64,000 nt of DNA, taken from the NCBI GenBank assembly GCA_964034945.1, contig OZ035961.1, positions 93,275,991 to 93,339,990 of the forward strand, given 5' to 3'. Positions within the stretch are counted from its first letter, which is position 1; each line of letters opens with the position of its first letter. Positions 46,823-60,540 of this stretch are shown here, in pieces. The notes below the pieces were generated by a model that had not been told where the DNA came from, searched no databases, and saw only the letters and a list, made by a program, of their open reading frames with translations. The stretch comes from Chrysopilus asiliformis. Taxonomy: Eukaryota > Arthropoda > Insecta > Diptera > Rhagionidae. The translations under genes and the position numbers were made by a program.

Positions 46823-48379
46823 TAGTTTTATTTTATTGAATCGAGAATCTAGAAAATTATCGCAAATTTTGTTACATTTTTATTGTTTTCTACTAAATAT
46901 AATAAAAACTTTTGCACCTCTGAAATTTCACGGAATCGCCATGAAATTGTTTCAAATTCTTTACAAATTTAAAAGAAACCAAAAAGAAAAGAAAAGAGGG
47001 TCGTCATCATTCGGGGGGCTTATAAAAAGTATATCTAAGATCCTATATAGTAGATGTGTAATTTTTTGTGATTTCCTTTTAAAAAAAACCCCGAATTTTG
47101 GGCCCAAAAAATGACAAGTAGCTACATCTGGCGAGTATAGTGGATGCTTTACTAATATTGATCAAGCTTGAACTAAAGACTATCGCGTAAGAGTAACGTT
47201 GGGGGGTTGTCAAGTGTGGAGGGGGGGATCTTCGGAAGTGTCTGCGGCGGTAATAAAAATAAGAGACTCTTTAGTTACCCCCTCGGAGTAGGAATTTGAA
47301 AAGAATATATTTTATGGACAGCCCCTGAGATATTATCCTTCAGGGCAGTAAAGGGACACCGAAACTTAATTCCAATCCATTGCACACATCTTTTCATGTA
47401 ACATCCTTTCACTTAAATTAATCATTAAATTCACAGAATTAAAAACACAAAATCATCAATCAATCAACCGAATTGCATTTACAAATTGAGCTTTTAATCA
47501 AATGATTGCTAATCGACATACCACGATGAATGATTAAATTAAAACATTTTTCTGCAAGTCAGTTTGTCATTCTGCCCATTTATTTAATTTCAAAGTAAAG
47601 AAGGAAGAAATTTGCACATATTTTCAATAAGCACTCAAATTTATTTCGATATGTTACCTCGTACTCATAAAATACGCCAACGAATCTCTACGGGGAAGGT
47701 AATTGATGAAATTTTAAAAATCGAAAATGACCTGAAAATTGAATAACCGAAAGTCATACAATTGCTTTTAATAAAATAAAATGCGATAGTTACGTACCAA
47801 AAATAAGGTTGGTTGTGAATGGGTCGTTTGTTGAATGCACATGGAACCCCCACAGAGTGTAGAATTTTCTTTTGCGGCGGATTTCAATTTTGAACCTCAC
47901 CCGCGCATTTTTTCGGGTCCATTCACCAACTTTTGTTTGTCTGATGGGATTTTTTTTTGACACCTCGTTGGTTCCACGGACCTTTGTCATTTGTATCAAA
48001 TGGACTCATAATCAAATCAACATCAAATATTTAATACAACAATGGGCCACTTTTAGACTTTATATTTTTTTGTTCGATTTTTGACCGCATGCCCCTAGCA
48101 AATGAAATCCGGTCTGGTGTTTTGATCGCAGCTATTTAAGTGTTATGATAAGTTTTGACAGATCAGTCATCAAAATTAAATGGTAGAGGGACAAACATAA
48201 TAGGCAAATAAACAAACATATAGATTACGGTTCGGCGCGAAAATGACAATAGTTAATTGAATAAGATGGGAACATTTGTTTTTTTTTATATATATATTAT
48301 GACAAAAATGATATGCCGACTATTATCGCACCAATCAATGTATGTCTTTTTTAAATAATAACGATCTTGAGTTATAATT
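46823..48379. other. AT-rich intronic DNA
   Basis: It contains a ttttatggacagcccctga end at about 47310. No gene seen. Confidence 0.3.
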
Positions 48380-48976
48380 AGAGTGACCATATTTATTTCG
48401 TGTCAATTCGGAACAAGCTGAGCGCTGGGTGGAGGAAAGGCGTGCAGAGATGGCTGAAACGGAACAAAAATTTGAAAATTAACACTTTCTTTTTATTCGT
48501 TGAAAAAATTGAAAAAAATGTATTCACACAATCGGTCGATTTCTTTGAGATACGTCAAACGGATAGACCGATCGACAGATGCACAAACATCCTCATAATT
48601 GAGGCTATCAGAGCAAGAGTGGACTAACCCACATGTCGAAATCGTGAGTTTTTTGTGTTGCGAATGAGTTTTTAGATAAAATTGTTTGGATGCACTAAAG
48701 AACATTTCAACATTGAGTAATAAAGTCCACAGAATGTTTTTTTTCCAAAAAATTACAGTCAATAATAGTACAAAAGTGGAAAAGCTTCAAAAACTCGATT
48801 ATGTAGCTTGGTCCACTTTTGCTCTCAACGCCTCAATTTTGCCTGTAACAGATTTCGTACTGATCAGAAAGTTTGTATCTAACCCCGTTCTCGATACGGT
48901 CCCCGTCATGAAAATTAAGAAATCAAATCCGAAATATGCGCCGCACGTGAAATTTTCTAAACATAACGCGGCGAAT
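48380..48976 (+). repeat. AGGGTGACCAT / GCGGCGCA repeat, diverged copy
   Basis: AGAGTGACCATATTTATTTC at the left and atgcgccgcacgtgaaat near 48935, the complement of the usual GCGGCGCA core. Confidence 0.4.
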
Positions 48977-51900
48977 TGATTTATATCAAGAGATTCACAG
49001 TCCCGAGAAAAAAATTACTCAATTTTAAAAAACCCAAAGTTTTTTAATCTTTATTTCCTAACCTGTAAATAAGATTTCAAACAAATGATCCGTTTTTGAG
49101 AAAATCTTTTCCATATTTATGTGAGACGGGAAAGCAGTGGTTATTCTGGAAGAGATTTACATTTCCGGAAGAGATTTCCATTTCCGGAAGAGGTTTAACT
49201 TTTGATAAAAGCCTGTTCTATTTTCTATCTCATATAGTTCACTTTTCTATCTCAATAATATTTCGAGTTAGTTCTTGCGCTTCTCGAGAAGTTCTCGAGC
49301 TTACAAATGTTTTTGTGTAAAAAAAGCTAACATAAATATCGAATTTTTCATAGTATGAGATTTAATTATGTAAAAAACAATCATCTCACCAATCATCTCG
49401 TTAGTTGGATTAAGTTGTGTTTTTAGGGTAAAATGATTTTGTTGATCAGACTTTTAAACAAAATTTCGATTTTCCTTCTTAATGCTGAAGATTATGCTTG
49501 ACAATTAATCAAGCCATCATTTCTGTAGGTACAACCAACAATTGAAATTGTTAACCTTTGAACCGAAAACTTTTTGTTAAGGTGAAATATCGTAGAAAAA
49601 CGAAGTATCAAATGACATATTTTTGATGTGTCGTTAAAATTTTTTTCGTCTTAGGCCCGTTAAGAAACGATACGATCCCATAAAAGGGTCATCATAATTT
49701 GAACCCCCGATTCATAACAATACCTGGCAGCCAATGTCTACCTTCAAATGAAGTCTTCGAATCTTGTATCTTTACTGCACGGCGAAGATAACGTTGAATG
49801 CGAGTGGACCGAATCACTGTTTGTTGATCGTCGATTCGATATTGAGACATCAAAAATGCTAGAATGGAAACAGATCTTGTGTGGTCGTCACCTTATTTTG
49901 TGCCCCTCGCATCCATCATCGACCATGGCACCGATGAACATCCTCTCTTCCCCTATATCGAATGTTAAACCAACAGAATAAGAGTTGATTTACTCCGAAT
50001 GACTGTTGTGTATGATACATGAATCTATAAAAGAGATTTTTTTCGTTGTGCACTTATCTTTGCGGCTAATTAATAAAACTGTCAGTTTACACGCGTTCTT
50101 TGGTGGGAAATGTGAACTCACCGCAAATCAGTACTACATCATTGCAAATGCTGATGGATTTTTACCTCAGGTCTAGTGTTTGTCTTCACACTCGGATCGC
50201 ATCTTTAGCGAAATCGATATCTTTTGGGTTTTATTCAACCGATTGACTTCTCTTTAAAAAATTGATGATTTTCTTGATATATACTATGCAACAAATGACT
50301 ATGGAAATTGATCTGTATCAAGATCTCTTCAATGTGTACGACGATCTTTTGGTTTATTTTGTTTATTTTTGCACATTTGGTGACTTGGTATCGAATTCAT
50401 TGACCCATCTTGTCCACGTACAACGTTTTGTCGAACAAGAAACATTTTAAGTTCGCTTTCCTACCTCTTCCATTAATGACATCAGAGTTTCGTGGCTATA
50501 CCCTATACGATAAAATTGTAAAAATTAAACCATTTTTCGTCTTAAGTTTTTACTATGATATAGTAATGATACTTCTGGCAAAAATGAGGTAGTTTTCCTT
50601 CAAACAAAGTTTTTGTTTTTAGGTACACCTGTGTTTATTTAAACTAAAATTGTCGAAAAATCGTATTCAGAGATTCTATTTAAATAAAAAGTATATTCCC
50701 ATGATCAGCACCGCATCTAGAGGGGGAGGAGGTAGGATTGCCTTCCCGACCTCTTCTACCCGACTTCTTCTACCTCTATTTAAGGCGTGAGGAGGATTTT
50801 TTTTTAAGGTGACTGAGACACTGCTTTTTTAGGGCTGTATTTTGCTGCCCTGGGCGCAGTCAAAAAGAACAAAATTACCCCCGGGTGCCCTTAAATATCG
50901 GTCTCGTTTTTTCGGGAACCAAGAGAGGTGAGTGCCAACCCTAATTTAAGGGTGTATTTAACCTTCGCATTTAAAACTTTTCGCTTGCGGCGCAATAATT
51001 TTTACCTCTATGCATTTTTTGTATAAAAATTTTATCTGCGGCGAAATTTCTTTAATAATTTTGTTGCATATTGAAGAAATAAGATACTTATTTAAACTAA
51101 ATAATCACTAACAAAAATAAGGACAAACTACTTCTCTCTATGCGGTCTTTCTTCCAAAATTTCCAAGCATACCCAAAAATGCGAATGGGAAGGGACAGGT
51201 TTTGCTCCTGATATTAAAATTTTCTAACTCACATCGCATAGGGTATTCCCAAATTACATCTTGGCAATTGTGTATATCTGTTCTCTTATTTTTGTTGCAT
51301 GTTTGCCAGGAAGATTTCTACCGCTTGTCAATTCAACTTAGGGATAAACAGATCGAACTTCTTGGGCCCTGCGGAATAAACGGCCAACATTGAATCGTTT
51401 GCAACCTATGATCATTCAATTATTCGAATACATGGCAACTACCTTGATTGGAGACGAGTTACCGGATACTCGTGCGTAATTTTACAACAATTTGCTGGAG
51501 TTTTGCTTTTAATTGTGGTTTAAGTTTGATTTAGACAGAAAATTAAGTAATTAATCCTTTCATGGGAACTTGGCTACGTTTACGTCTCGAATGGCTAAAT
51601 TTACTTTGAATTGCAATAAAATTTAATCAAAATGTTGTCTTCTTCGTGACAAAAAGACTAAAAAGTGAATAGGAGAATTATTTTTCTGAGAAGAGTATAA
51701 TTATAGGACCATTATTAGTTTGTTTTGTATTTAATATAGACGTTTAAGATGTTTTTGTTTAATTCTTCCATAAGAACGTGAACTTGACAATTTTATTATT
51801 TTTCATTAGATTAATGAAAATCTCATTAATAATTTCAAAATTACTATATTTACCTTTTTCTTTTTTTCTAGGTAAGTACCACGCAAAATGCATGAGATTT

Positions 51901-52018
51901 TGTTACTGGATAAATTTTATCGATTTGAAATGAGCAAAAAACAAGTTTTTTGTAAGTATTTATAATTACACAATTAGATATGAAGCCTTAAAGTGATATT
52001 AGAGTGGATAGGTATGTT
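48977..52018. other. Intronic DNA without recognised gene
   Basis: An ATG frame of 77 codons at 49748-49981 has a fair start context but no known motif. A further GCGGCGCA-family fragment lies at about 50935-51060. Confidence 0.3.
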
Positions 52019-52076
52019 CCCAAGCAGTATTTATGTCAACCGCTAACATGCACGGTTGGCATAAATTCTGCTTGGG
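52019..52076. repeat. 58-bp hairpin, CCCAAGCAG ends
   Basis: 24-base arms (CCCAAGCAGTATTTATGTCA.. and ..CATAAATTCTGCTTGGG) pair with two mismatches across a 10-base loop. A diverged sister lies at 59036-59093. Confidence 0.65.
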
Positions 52077-52145
52077 TTAATTAGACTCTTTTTCACAAAC
52101 AAATAACACAGTAAACCAAAAGATTAATTTTTGATAAACAATTAA

Positions 52146-52404
52146 CCCTCATACTGTCCTCGGGTCATTTCTGACCCAAATTCGATTTTAATTAAAAGTA
52201 TCTTCTCAACTACATGAACAATGTTTGTATGGTGTAGGCTCTGTGAACAAATTTCTTTTGAATACCGAAAACAATAATCTATTTGTTCATATTTTAATCC
52301 ATTGAAGAGCACTGTAGTCTTCATGGGTCATAAATGGATCATAATGGGTCATTCTTGACCCACGAAGACATCATACGTTATTTTTCTTAAGGACAGTATG
52401 AGGG
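52146..52404. mobile_element. piggyBac-like MITE, 259 bp
   Basis: TTAA at 52142-52145 and 52405-52408; perfect 15-bp inverted ends CCCTCATACTGTCCT. Subterminal GGGTCAtttcTGACCC and gggtcattcttgaccc palindromes resemble those inside the element at 28.5 kb, so the two may be related. Confidence 0.8.
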
Positions 52405-52967
52405 TTAACGCATTATTTGGAGCGTTTGGCTCAAAAATAAAACCAGAAAATGATCAAAAATGTTTCAACTTGTGAATCCAAATGTCCCTCTTTTCTAAAT
52501 AATTTTTAAGACTCATTTTTTGTGATCACAAACACTTCTAAATAAATATATAAACTGAGATGCGTGGTCTGTTTAAATATTCATTTTTGAGCATTTGGGG
52601 ATCGCAAATATGAATCTTAAGAATGAGTTAGAAAAGAGGGACAACTTTGGTCCGCAATTTAAACCATTTATGATCGTTTTCAGATTTTTTTTTTGAACGA
52701 AACAATCAAAAATTTATACAGAAAATCGATTTTGATACTCTTCTCGTTGCCGAATAAAGGTGTGCACTTGATATTTGTATTGCCTGTAACAATGATTTAA
52801 ACGCGAATAAAAAAGGATAAAATTAAGTTTAATCTATTTATATTCTCAGCATAACAAAAACCATCTGCGAGTACCATATTCATTTGTCAAACATTTTTTC
52901 TACGACCGTGAAATGAACTCTTCACGCCATCTTTCAAAAATGAATATAAAATGAAACATTTGTGAAC

Positions 52968-53293
52968 CACAGATATCTTACTACTAGATCGCGGCACTCG
53001 AACAATTCCATAGCAAAAATATGGGACAGCGTGACTATGGTTGTCTCATTTATTCTTCGAACTTTAGTGATGCCAAACGTTCGAATCAACCAACTCAACA
53101 ACACTTGAATTATATGTTTTACGTCGAACTCATAAGACTTATACACAGGTTTAGGGAATTGCATATTAATGTATGTGGCAGCTCTGAAGATTAACATGAA
53201 TAATCGGTATAGGGATTGAATAATATTCCGTCGGGGACCTGCATAAGCATTTTGAGATAGCAAATGGCTTGATCTAGTAGTAGGATATCTGTG
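52968..53293. mobile_element. hAT-like MITE with perfect 8-bp target duplication
   Basis: The direct repeat TTGTGAAC is at 52960-52967 and 53294-53301. The inverted ends are 23 bp with one mismatch, CACAGATATCTTACTACTAG. An 8-bp duplication fits hAT (or P). The 109-codon minus-strand frame inside lacks an ATG start and matches no transposase I know. Confidence 0.8.
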
Positions 53294-53301
53294 TTGTGAA
53301 C

Positions 53302-54921
53302 GCAGTTGTGAAGCGCTCGGTTTTATTAACTCGAACTTTGACGATACTGTCTATTTAAAAATTTTGGTTTCATTTTTGAACGAAATATCAACGCTTTGTG
53401 AATAGCGACTCGTTAATACGTTGTTGTCTCTTTCACAGCTGATTTTCTCTGTCGCACAGAACACTTCAGTAAACGCTCACCTCTGATGAACGTTCAATTT
53501 TTGGTTTGGCGGGAACAATCATTGCCAATTTATAGCTGAATGATAAATACGCATACATAATTTAAAAAAAAAATCGAAAACAAAATGTAGCTGCAACATG
53601 AATCTAAGTTTTATAAATAATTCAAACTTGTGCGTTAATTAAAATTCTCATGTACAAAAATCTGTTAACAAATGGCAAATTGCCGCATAAATTGATATAT
53701 AATAATTCATTTGAAAACAAATATTTTCTTGCATCAACTTAGTTTTTCTTACTTTTTAAAAATCATTTTCTTACATCCAATGCAAAGAAATGCAATTGGC
53801 GATCTCTCAACCAAAGGAGACCATTTAATTATAACAGCCTATAAGCTGTCTTTTTTTCCATCAAATACCTAACAAAAATGTTAAATGAACTTTTTAATTA
53901 CAATCCTAGGAAAATGAATTAATTATACTCGAGTTTTGGGCCAAATTAAACACAATTTCTGTCGTGTCGTCCTATTCTCGTTATAATATGGCGTATTTAA
54001 TTTAATTATTCCATTCTTGTTTCCATTTTTGTTTTTATTTTTAGCGTCGTTAGTTGTTGGGCATGGGATATTAAATAAAATTAATTTTTGGTTTCCAACT
54101 TTTGTTCATATTAACTCGGTCGGTGTACTGTTGACAATTAATTATTTTATTTGGGTACCTTAAATTAACCGAAATGGTCACATAAATGGGAATTAATTGA
54201 CCATTTTGACAAATTACCATATCCCTTGTTGACATCGTGATGACTATAGAACTATTTAGTTCTTCTGTAGTTTTGAATATTCGGTTAGAGTTTATTTGAT
54301 ATTTGAGTTTTCGGGATCACGTTATTTAGGTTAGTAATTTAGTGGTTAAAGCTTTCCTTATTTATTCACATAAATTATAGTTTTATTGAATTTTTAAAAA
54401 CAATTTCGATTATTAAAAGATAGTTTGTAAAATTCTACGATTTTTTTTTAATTTTTAACTGTCTACCAAAATTTGTTGTACTTTTTTGAGGTAAAGTAAA
54501 ATTATGTAAAATTCTAAATTTATGTTTTTATGCTAGCTCCACACTTTCCCCGAATTTATGCGAACCACATTGTTTGTTGCCAGGTTGGATGTTTTGTTGT
54601 AAGTAGAATTAGATTTTTTTTTCATTTATGCAGCTTAAAATTCCGCTGAAGATATTTTAAATTACATTAATATTAGCTGTTTTTTAATGATCCGATTTAA
54701 AAAGCTAGATGGATCATTAAAGTAACGTATGGGAGTTTATTGTGAGTTTAAATTTGTTTTTAGATTATGTTAAAAGAATCGTGGCGTAATTATAACCCGT
54801 ATATTGTGGCAATTACTTTTAAAATCGCAAAAACCCGTTCAATATTAAACTAATTACCAGCTAGAATAGTAAAATTTCCTTGCAAGTTGTGCACCTTCGA
54901 GAAGTCAGATCCGAGTAAAGT
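53302..54921. other. AT-rich intronic DNA
   Basis: Nothing recognised. Confidence 0.3.
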
Positions 54922-55348
54922 CCGTAACAGATTGACCGGCAGTAGCAGTAGCAGTGGCAGTAGCAGTAGCAGTAAATAGAGAAATGCTGTTCGTTGAAAC
55001 ACATTGGATTTCACATGCAGTGGCAGCAACATTTTGACATTCGGTTACTAGTGTCTCAGATTTCAGATCAAATTCAGTTTTATTGTTTTTTTGTTAATGA
55101 TGTTGCAAAAATATAATTTATTAAGCACACACTAAGTCTTCAAAGAAACTGAGTTGATTTTTTCTTTTAGCTTTCAAATGTTTTTATATCGTTTGGCGCT
55201 TTTTTTGAAAAACCTAACCTCAATTAGGATTTGAGATGACCGAGCAGCAAAAATATTTTCACTGCATGTGTCGCCATGTTGTCGGATTTCAGCCAATCAG
55301 AACATTTTGCTGCCACTGCTACTGCTACTGCCGGTCAATCTGTTACGG
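54922..55348. repeat. Inverted repeat with perfect 39-bp arms containing CAG triplets
   Basis: 54922-54960 (CCGTAACAGATTGACCGGC, then agtagcagtagcagtggcag) is the exact reverse complement of 55310-55348. A shorter inner pair, acatgcagtg / actgcatgt, lies at about 55012 and 55261. Probably a MITE; target duplication not clear. Confidence 0.75.
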
Positions 55349-55350
55349 GC

Positions 55351-55806
55351 TTAAAGGCCAAAATACAATAGGCCCGACACAGCATTTACGACGGCAGATT
55401 ACGGCGACAATGTCGCCCCCCATATACAATTGCGCACATTTTGTTGTTCTAAACGTCATTTGTTTTTTATTTGATTTCGACAGTTGGACTGTAAGCCACA
55501 TATAACATCCTTTTTTTACCAATTATCATACAAATTAGGAATGTGAATGTAAGCAACACGGCATACGAACTATATTTCCTAATACTTTCTTTAAGTGACG
55601 AAATTTCGATTTTATGACATCCCTATAAGACTTCATTCAACCAATAAATTTTGTGCGCGAGCTGGCCGATAAAAGTTAAATTTGATTAAACTTTTTACGG
55701 CTGCAAAGTTGGTCGAATTAATTGTTCGAAGCATAGAATCCTATGAGTTTAAAATCTAAAATGTCGCCGTAAATGTTGTGTTAGGCCAATTGTATTTTGG
55801 CCTTAA
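55351..55806. mobile_element. MITE with TTAA-like borders and GGCCAAAATACAAT ends
   Basis: The left end TTAAAGGCCAAAATACAAT and right end attgtattttggccTTAA are inverted for about 45 bp (also gacacagcatttacg / gtaaatgttgtgtta). It begins two bases after the previous inverted repeat, so one may have inserted at the edge of the other. One extra A on the left leaves TTAA duplication plausible but not exact. Confidence 0.6.
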
Positions 55807-58467
55807 GTACCAAGGCCGCAAAATGTGGCTGGAACGCCACGGAATCAGGCGGCGCCCTTGAACTTCTATTATGTGTAATAATGTTATTGTTGTATCATTC
55901 GATTTTTAAATAGATTTATGATTCGAAGCCAAACTGGGATAAGGAAGCCGAAAGCCAACCTGTGGAAGGGGAATGAATGGAACCCCTAGTATTTATATCC
56001 TGCATATTTTGTATCTTGAACCAGAATTAGAAGACGGATAAATGGATTCAATCTACAAAAGAGTTGACAGCCGAGATTATGATTCGCGTATATTCGGTGA
56101 AAAGGGGGTTACAGTTTTCCGGACTCATCTAAATAATAATTTTCAGAAAAAAAACATTTTTTTCTGTTCCCTTTTGGTCAATGGACTTTCCTTTTTCTAT
56201 CAACTCTAGTTTTAAACTTCTTACTTTTAGTGGTCTAGAAAAAAAAGTATTCTGGCTTTCTAAAACGTCTTCAAATAGGCTACATTCTAGTATGCAACAT
56301 TTTTAGACAAAAAAATACCAAGAATATTTATTTATTTTAATTTAATTTTTTAATACACAATGAAAATTATTTTGCTATTAGAAGTATCTTATTCTAAAGG
56401 TAAAAAAAAATCCAACAACCAAATCAACAACATACCTGAACCCAATTTTAATTCGATCTAACCCTTTTCCGCACAAATTGACAAACTTCCTCATATTTCA
56501 TGTATTTCATGACCCTTCATCGATATTTTGCTTCATTTTTAATTGAATCTAAAAAAAACCATACTCAATATACAACAATAAATCTGATGTCAAATGATGA
56601 AATAAATCTCTTCCGCACTACTAAATTCACACCGAGTGTCCAACGATGGAATCGAAACAAATCAAAATTGACATTCACGGTGCGATACTATAGGTATGGA
56701 CCCAAGAATCCAACCATGTTGAACATAAGAGGACACCGGCAATCTTCAAATAAATTTCTCCATACCTCTCCAAAGAACCGCCGAAAAAGTAGTAGGTCCA
56801 GAAAATGACGAAACTGGACAAGGTCTTTAGACACCGAGACGAGATTCTTATAGATAAAAGATTCTATCCATCCGTTCAAAGATGATGGGTCAATCAATAT
56901 TTCCCATGTAACGCGACGGAGCCGAAGTTGAGATCCAGGTAAAGGGCCTCCTGGTCATCACATTAACTTAATTAGGCCCATATTGTTGAAATAGTCACCT
57001 GCGCGTGGCAGCCACCAGTACCACCGGTGGTCTAGTCTCTGCTCCTGTAGCTGTACTGCTGCAACTTCAATTTCAACTGCATCCAGGGCTACTTTCTTGG
57101 GCCACAATTTCTCCTTGTTATGCGGTTATTTATTTATAGAAATTTCACTTCCAGACACGAATCCCTTGAGCCGTTGTGATGGGAATAATCCCGTAGTCGC
57201 CTCGTTGCCGTACTCTGCTGACATTCTGGTATCGTTTTGACATGCAATCCTACAAAAGTGGACCGTCGACTACTGAACTGTGCTGGGGAATTCAAGGAGC
57301 TTCGTGGGAATGGAGAACTACAGCCGCGCCCGATCATCCCTCCATCAAAATGAAATTCAAAAAAAGACCGCGCAGACTAAAGTACACCCAAAAACAAGCG
57401 TTTTTGAGGTGAACGAAGCGACGGATGGAGTCTTTTGGAGGAACAGCATGAAGAAATGAACACCGACCGGCAAATGAAAAAGAGGGAAAAAAATTTGGTT
57501 CGGCCGAATCGTTAATGAGTTAATTAGTGGAAAACGTTGAGGTTGGTCTGCGGCAAACACGCGTAGTTGGACGTCGATGTTTTGTTCTTGTTCATTTTTT
57601 CTATCATCTAATGACTCAAAATTTTTGGGGGCTCCCTCTTCTTTGGCTGAGTTTCACTTATGGAATTATTTTGGATCTTTCATCCATAGGGAGGCTAGCG
57701 GCAAAAATGTGAATGCCTAATCCTCGAAGGTATCTAAAAAGGTTTTGATGTGATGTTTTGCAAACTAACAGATTTGCCTTTTTTCCATCAACTTTATGTT
57801 TAAGGGAATTAATGCACGACATCCTTGTTCTATTCCCTCCCGTCTTCGTCGCTCCTTAAGTCTGATAATGACGATTTTGCGGGAAAAGATTCGCTCGATA
57901 TGTTTTAATGATGTTTTGTAATCAAACGAAATGTTTCTTGTTTTTATTACGGGAATAGCATTTTTTCTGTCATTAATAGTGGTTCTTTGTTACTAGGAGG
58001 TCTGCTACTAAACAGTCGGCGGCGCTATGTTTGGTCTATTAACGTCATGCTGACTAAGAGCCACGATCTAATCGTAGTGTATCTCTTCAAGTTTTTTTTT
58101 CGAGCTTTTGAAGCAAGGAAGTGATGGAAAAAATCAATGAAATTGTTTCATAATCAATTTGAAATGTTATTTCTTCATTAAATTTGTGAAAATTCAGTTT
58201 TTTTTTGTTGTCTAATTATTCGGGAGCAGAAAAATAGGAAAAATGGAAAAAATTGAGTCATTTTGGGTTTCGGTTTTGTGTATAAATTTGTGGATTGTTT
58301 GAATGGTTTGAATTTGGGTGGTATTGACAATAAAAACTTTATTAGTCAAGGGTTTCGTGAATATTAAAAAAATGAATATTTCAGGAAATCTATCAATAGT
58401 TCACAGAAATATCGGGAAACTAAGGTCGAAATTGGTCCAAAGTCCATATATAAAATTTAGTAGCAAA
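55807..58467. other. Intronic DNA with a GC-richer single-copy stretch at 56.9-57.5 kb
   Basis: 56.88-57.55 kb is distinctly less AT-rich and repeat-free, with both strands showing only short frames. It could be an enhancer or contain a small exon. I see no homeobox codons or splice-flanked coding block. Confidence 0.35.
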
Positions 58468-59030
58468 ACATAACAAAAGCTATAATTGCCAATCTGGCAA
58501 TCATTGGAGACCCGTATGGTGATATTCGTATCAAATTTCGAACAGTTATACCAAAATTCCACTTTGAAGTCAAACTTTCCAATAAGATTTTTTAAAATTT
58601 ATTCCAATCGGATTTTGATGTATGGGAGTTTTATGTAGAATCACATCCTAAATAACTTTTGTTCTTGCACTTTTTTGATAAGATGCACCGTTTTTGAGAT
58701 ATTCACAAAAAACGATTTCGTTCGTATGGGGGTCCCCCCCTAATGGTCCATTTTTGCCCATTAACGAACTTAGCCTCGCATTTTACGAAAAACGGATCTG
58801 TGCAAAATTTCAAGTCTCTAGCTCAATCCGTGCGCCCGCAATCCGCGCCACAGACAGACGGACAGACAGACAGAGAGACGGACAGACGGACGGACATGCA
58901 AAAATTAAATATTTTTATCATTCTAAACACATTGGTGTAATTCATTTTTTTGTGCGATGACGGGATCTTGGCGTTACAAACGGTAAGGCAAAGTTAATAT
59001 ACCCTTTGGTTTCACCATACGGGTATAAAA
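58468..59030 (+). repeat. Foldback-type repeat family, best-preserved copy
   Basis: It contains every landmark of the family: aacaaaagctataattgcc, cccgtatggtga, gattttgatgtatggg, ttaacgaacttagcctcgc, tcaatccgtgcgcccgca, the gacagacgg tract, acgggatcttggcg, and ggtttcaccatacgggta. Confidence 0.7.
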
Positions 59031-59035
59031 ACGTA

Positions 59036-59093
59036 TCCAAGCAGTATTTATGCGAACCGTAACGTCACGGGTAACAAAAATGCTGGCTTGGGT
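59036..59093. repeat. 58-bp hairpin, diverged second copy
   Basis: ccaagcagtatttatgcgaa and the partly complementary tgctggcttggg match the hairpin at 52019-52076. Confidence 0.5.
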
Positions 59094-59590
59094 AGGGTGA
59101 TCATATTTTTTTGTGTCAATCTGGGACAAGATTAGAGGTGGGTGAACTGGGGGGGAGGAGGAGGGAAAGTAATGAAGAAAGATGAGTGAAGCGAAATAAT
59201 TACTTTAATATACACAAACAAATATTAGAACAAAAAATTTTAAATCCGGGGGAAAAACAATATGCGCAACAGTAAAAAAAATTCGAAAAAATGCGGCACT
59301 GTTATTTAAATTAAAAACTACTCAGTCTTAAGCGAAAAATAACTTTATTTATTGTAATTTTCTCCACTACATAAATAAATTTAACTGAAATTGTGAAAAT
59401 GCGCCGCAGGAAATTTTTTTTTACAGTATTTCCTAGCAGAATCTGAGTATGTTTTGCTTATGGAGTGATGATTTTTTTTAGTGTTAAAAAAGCACTAATA
59501 TTAAATTGAAAAATCCAGGACAAACATTTAATTTCTAGGATGTCTAAATCCGGGACTGTGCAGACTAATCCGGAACGTATGCCATTTGAA
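59094..59590 (+). repeat. AGGGTGACCAT / GCGGCGCA repeat, near-complete copy
   Basis: AGGGTGATCATA at the left, atgcgccgcaggaaat at about 59400, and a right end ccgggactgtgcagac then ccggaacgtatgcc that is imperfectly complementary to the left end. Confidence 0.55.
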
Positions 59591-60540
59591 TAATCTCTAC
59601 CAGACGTGAAAATTTTGCTATTACCAAAATTTCCACTGGTGGGAGATCTGACTTGCTTTATGTGAGAGACAAATTTAAAAATTTTACGTAAGACTGATGA
59701 AAGAACAGATCAAAATACAACAAGGAATCATTAAAACGGTATTTGCTGACAAAACCCAAAGTTTAAGCAATATCAAAGCTTTAAAAAATCATAAGTAATT
59801 ACTGGTTGAAAAGCCAAATGTTATGTAATTTCTATTGTCAGAAAGAGGTAAATCAGAAATAGGATAAAATTCTTAAAACTCTTTAGACAACATCATTTTT
59901 GATCACGCATCCTACAAATTTTTCTATTGTTTGATTTTCTTCTATAATTTTCAACTTTTCAGCTCTTTTGACATATAGGTCATGATTTTTTTCCATATTT
60001 ACACAACATTTCAATAAAACTCTTTTCACGATCGTAAATATGACTTTCTGTATAATTATTTGAATTATGTTTATTTCTTGCAATTATTACGATTATTAAA
60101 ACTGTCAAAACTTATGATTCGAACGATAATTTGTAGCCACTGCGAGCCTACAGCCAAGCACACCTGTAGATTATGATACTCACAGCAGTAATCGCTATGA
60201 TAGAAAAGCGCTCCAAAAATTCGAAAGACATGGAGCACGGCATTGACTTCGTGTATGAGTAGTATTCATATTAAGATAGTTTTTCTTTATTAAACACATA
60301 CGTCAAATTCTTGAGGTAAAATCTACCCAAGTTGATTCTTCTGTCATTTGGTTTCGTTTATCACATCAGACCCAGGCAGCAGAGTTTTTTTTTGCACATT
60401 TTCCCTGCGCCTTCTTCCCAAGCAATTCTTATAGTTTAATGTGTTTCGCATATTGGAAAAATAGAGTTTCTTAATTTTTTTTTCCTCCGGTTCAAGACGT
60501 TTTTTGTCCGTTTGTTTAGTTAAACTCCCCGCCAAAGTTC
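59591..60540. other. AT-rich intronic DNA
   Basis: Nothing recognised. Confidence 0.3.

Noticed and set aside
49748..49981. 77-codon ATG frame in the intron
   Set aside because: Fair start context but no motif, no splice sites and no neighbours; chance is more likely.
52934..53263. 109-codon minus-strand frame as a receptor or transposase piece
   Set aside because: It lacks an ATG start and lies almost wholly inside a 326-bp MITE; no family motif seen.
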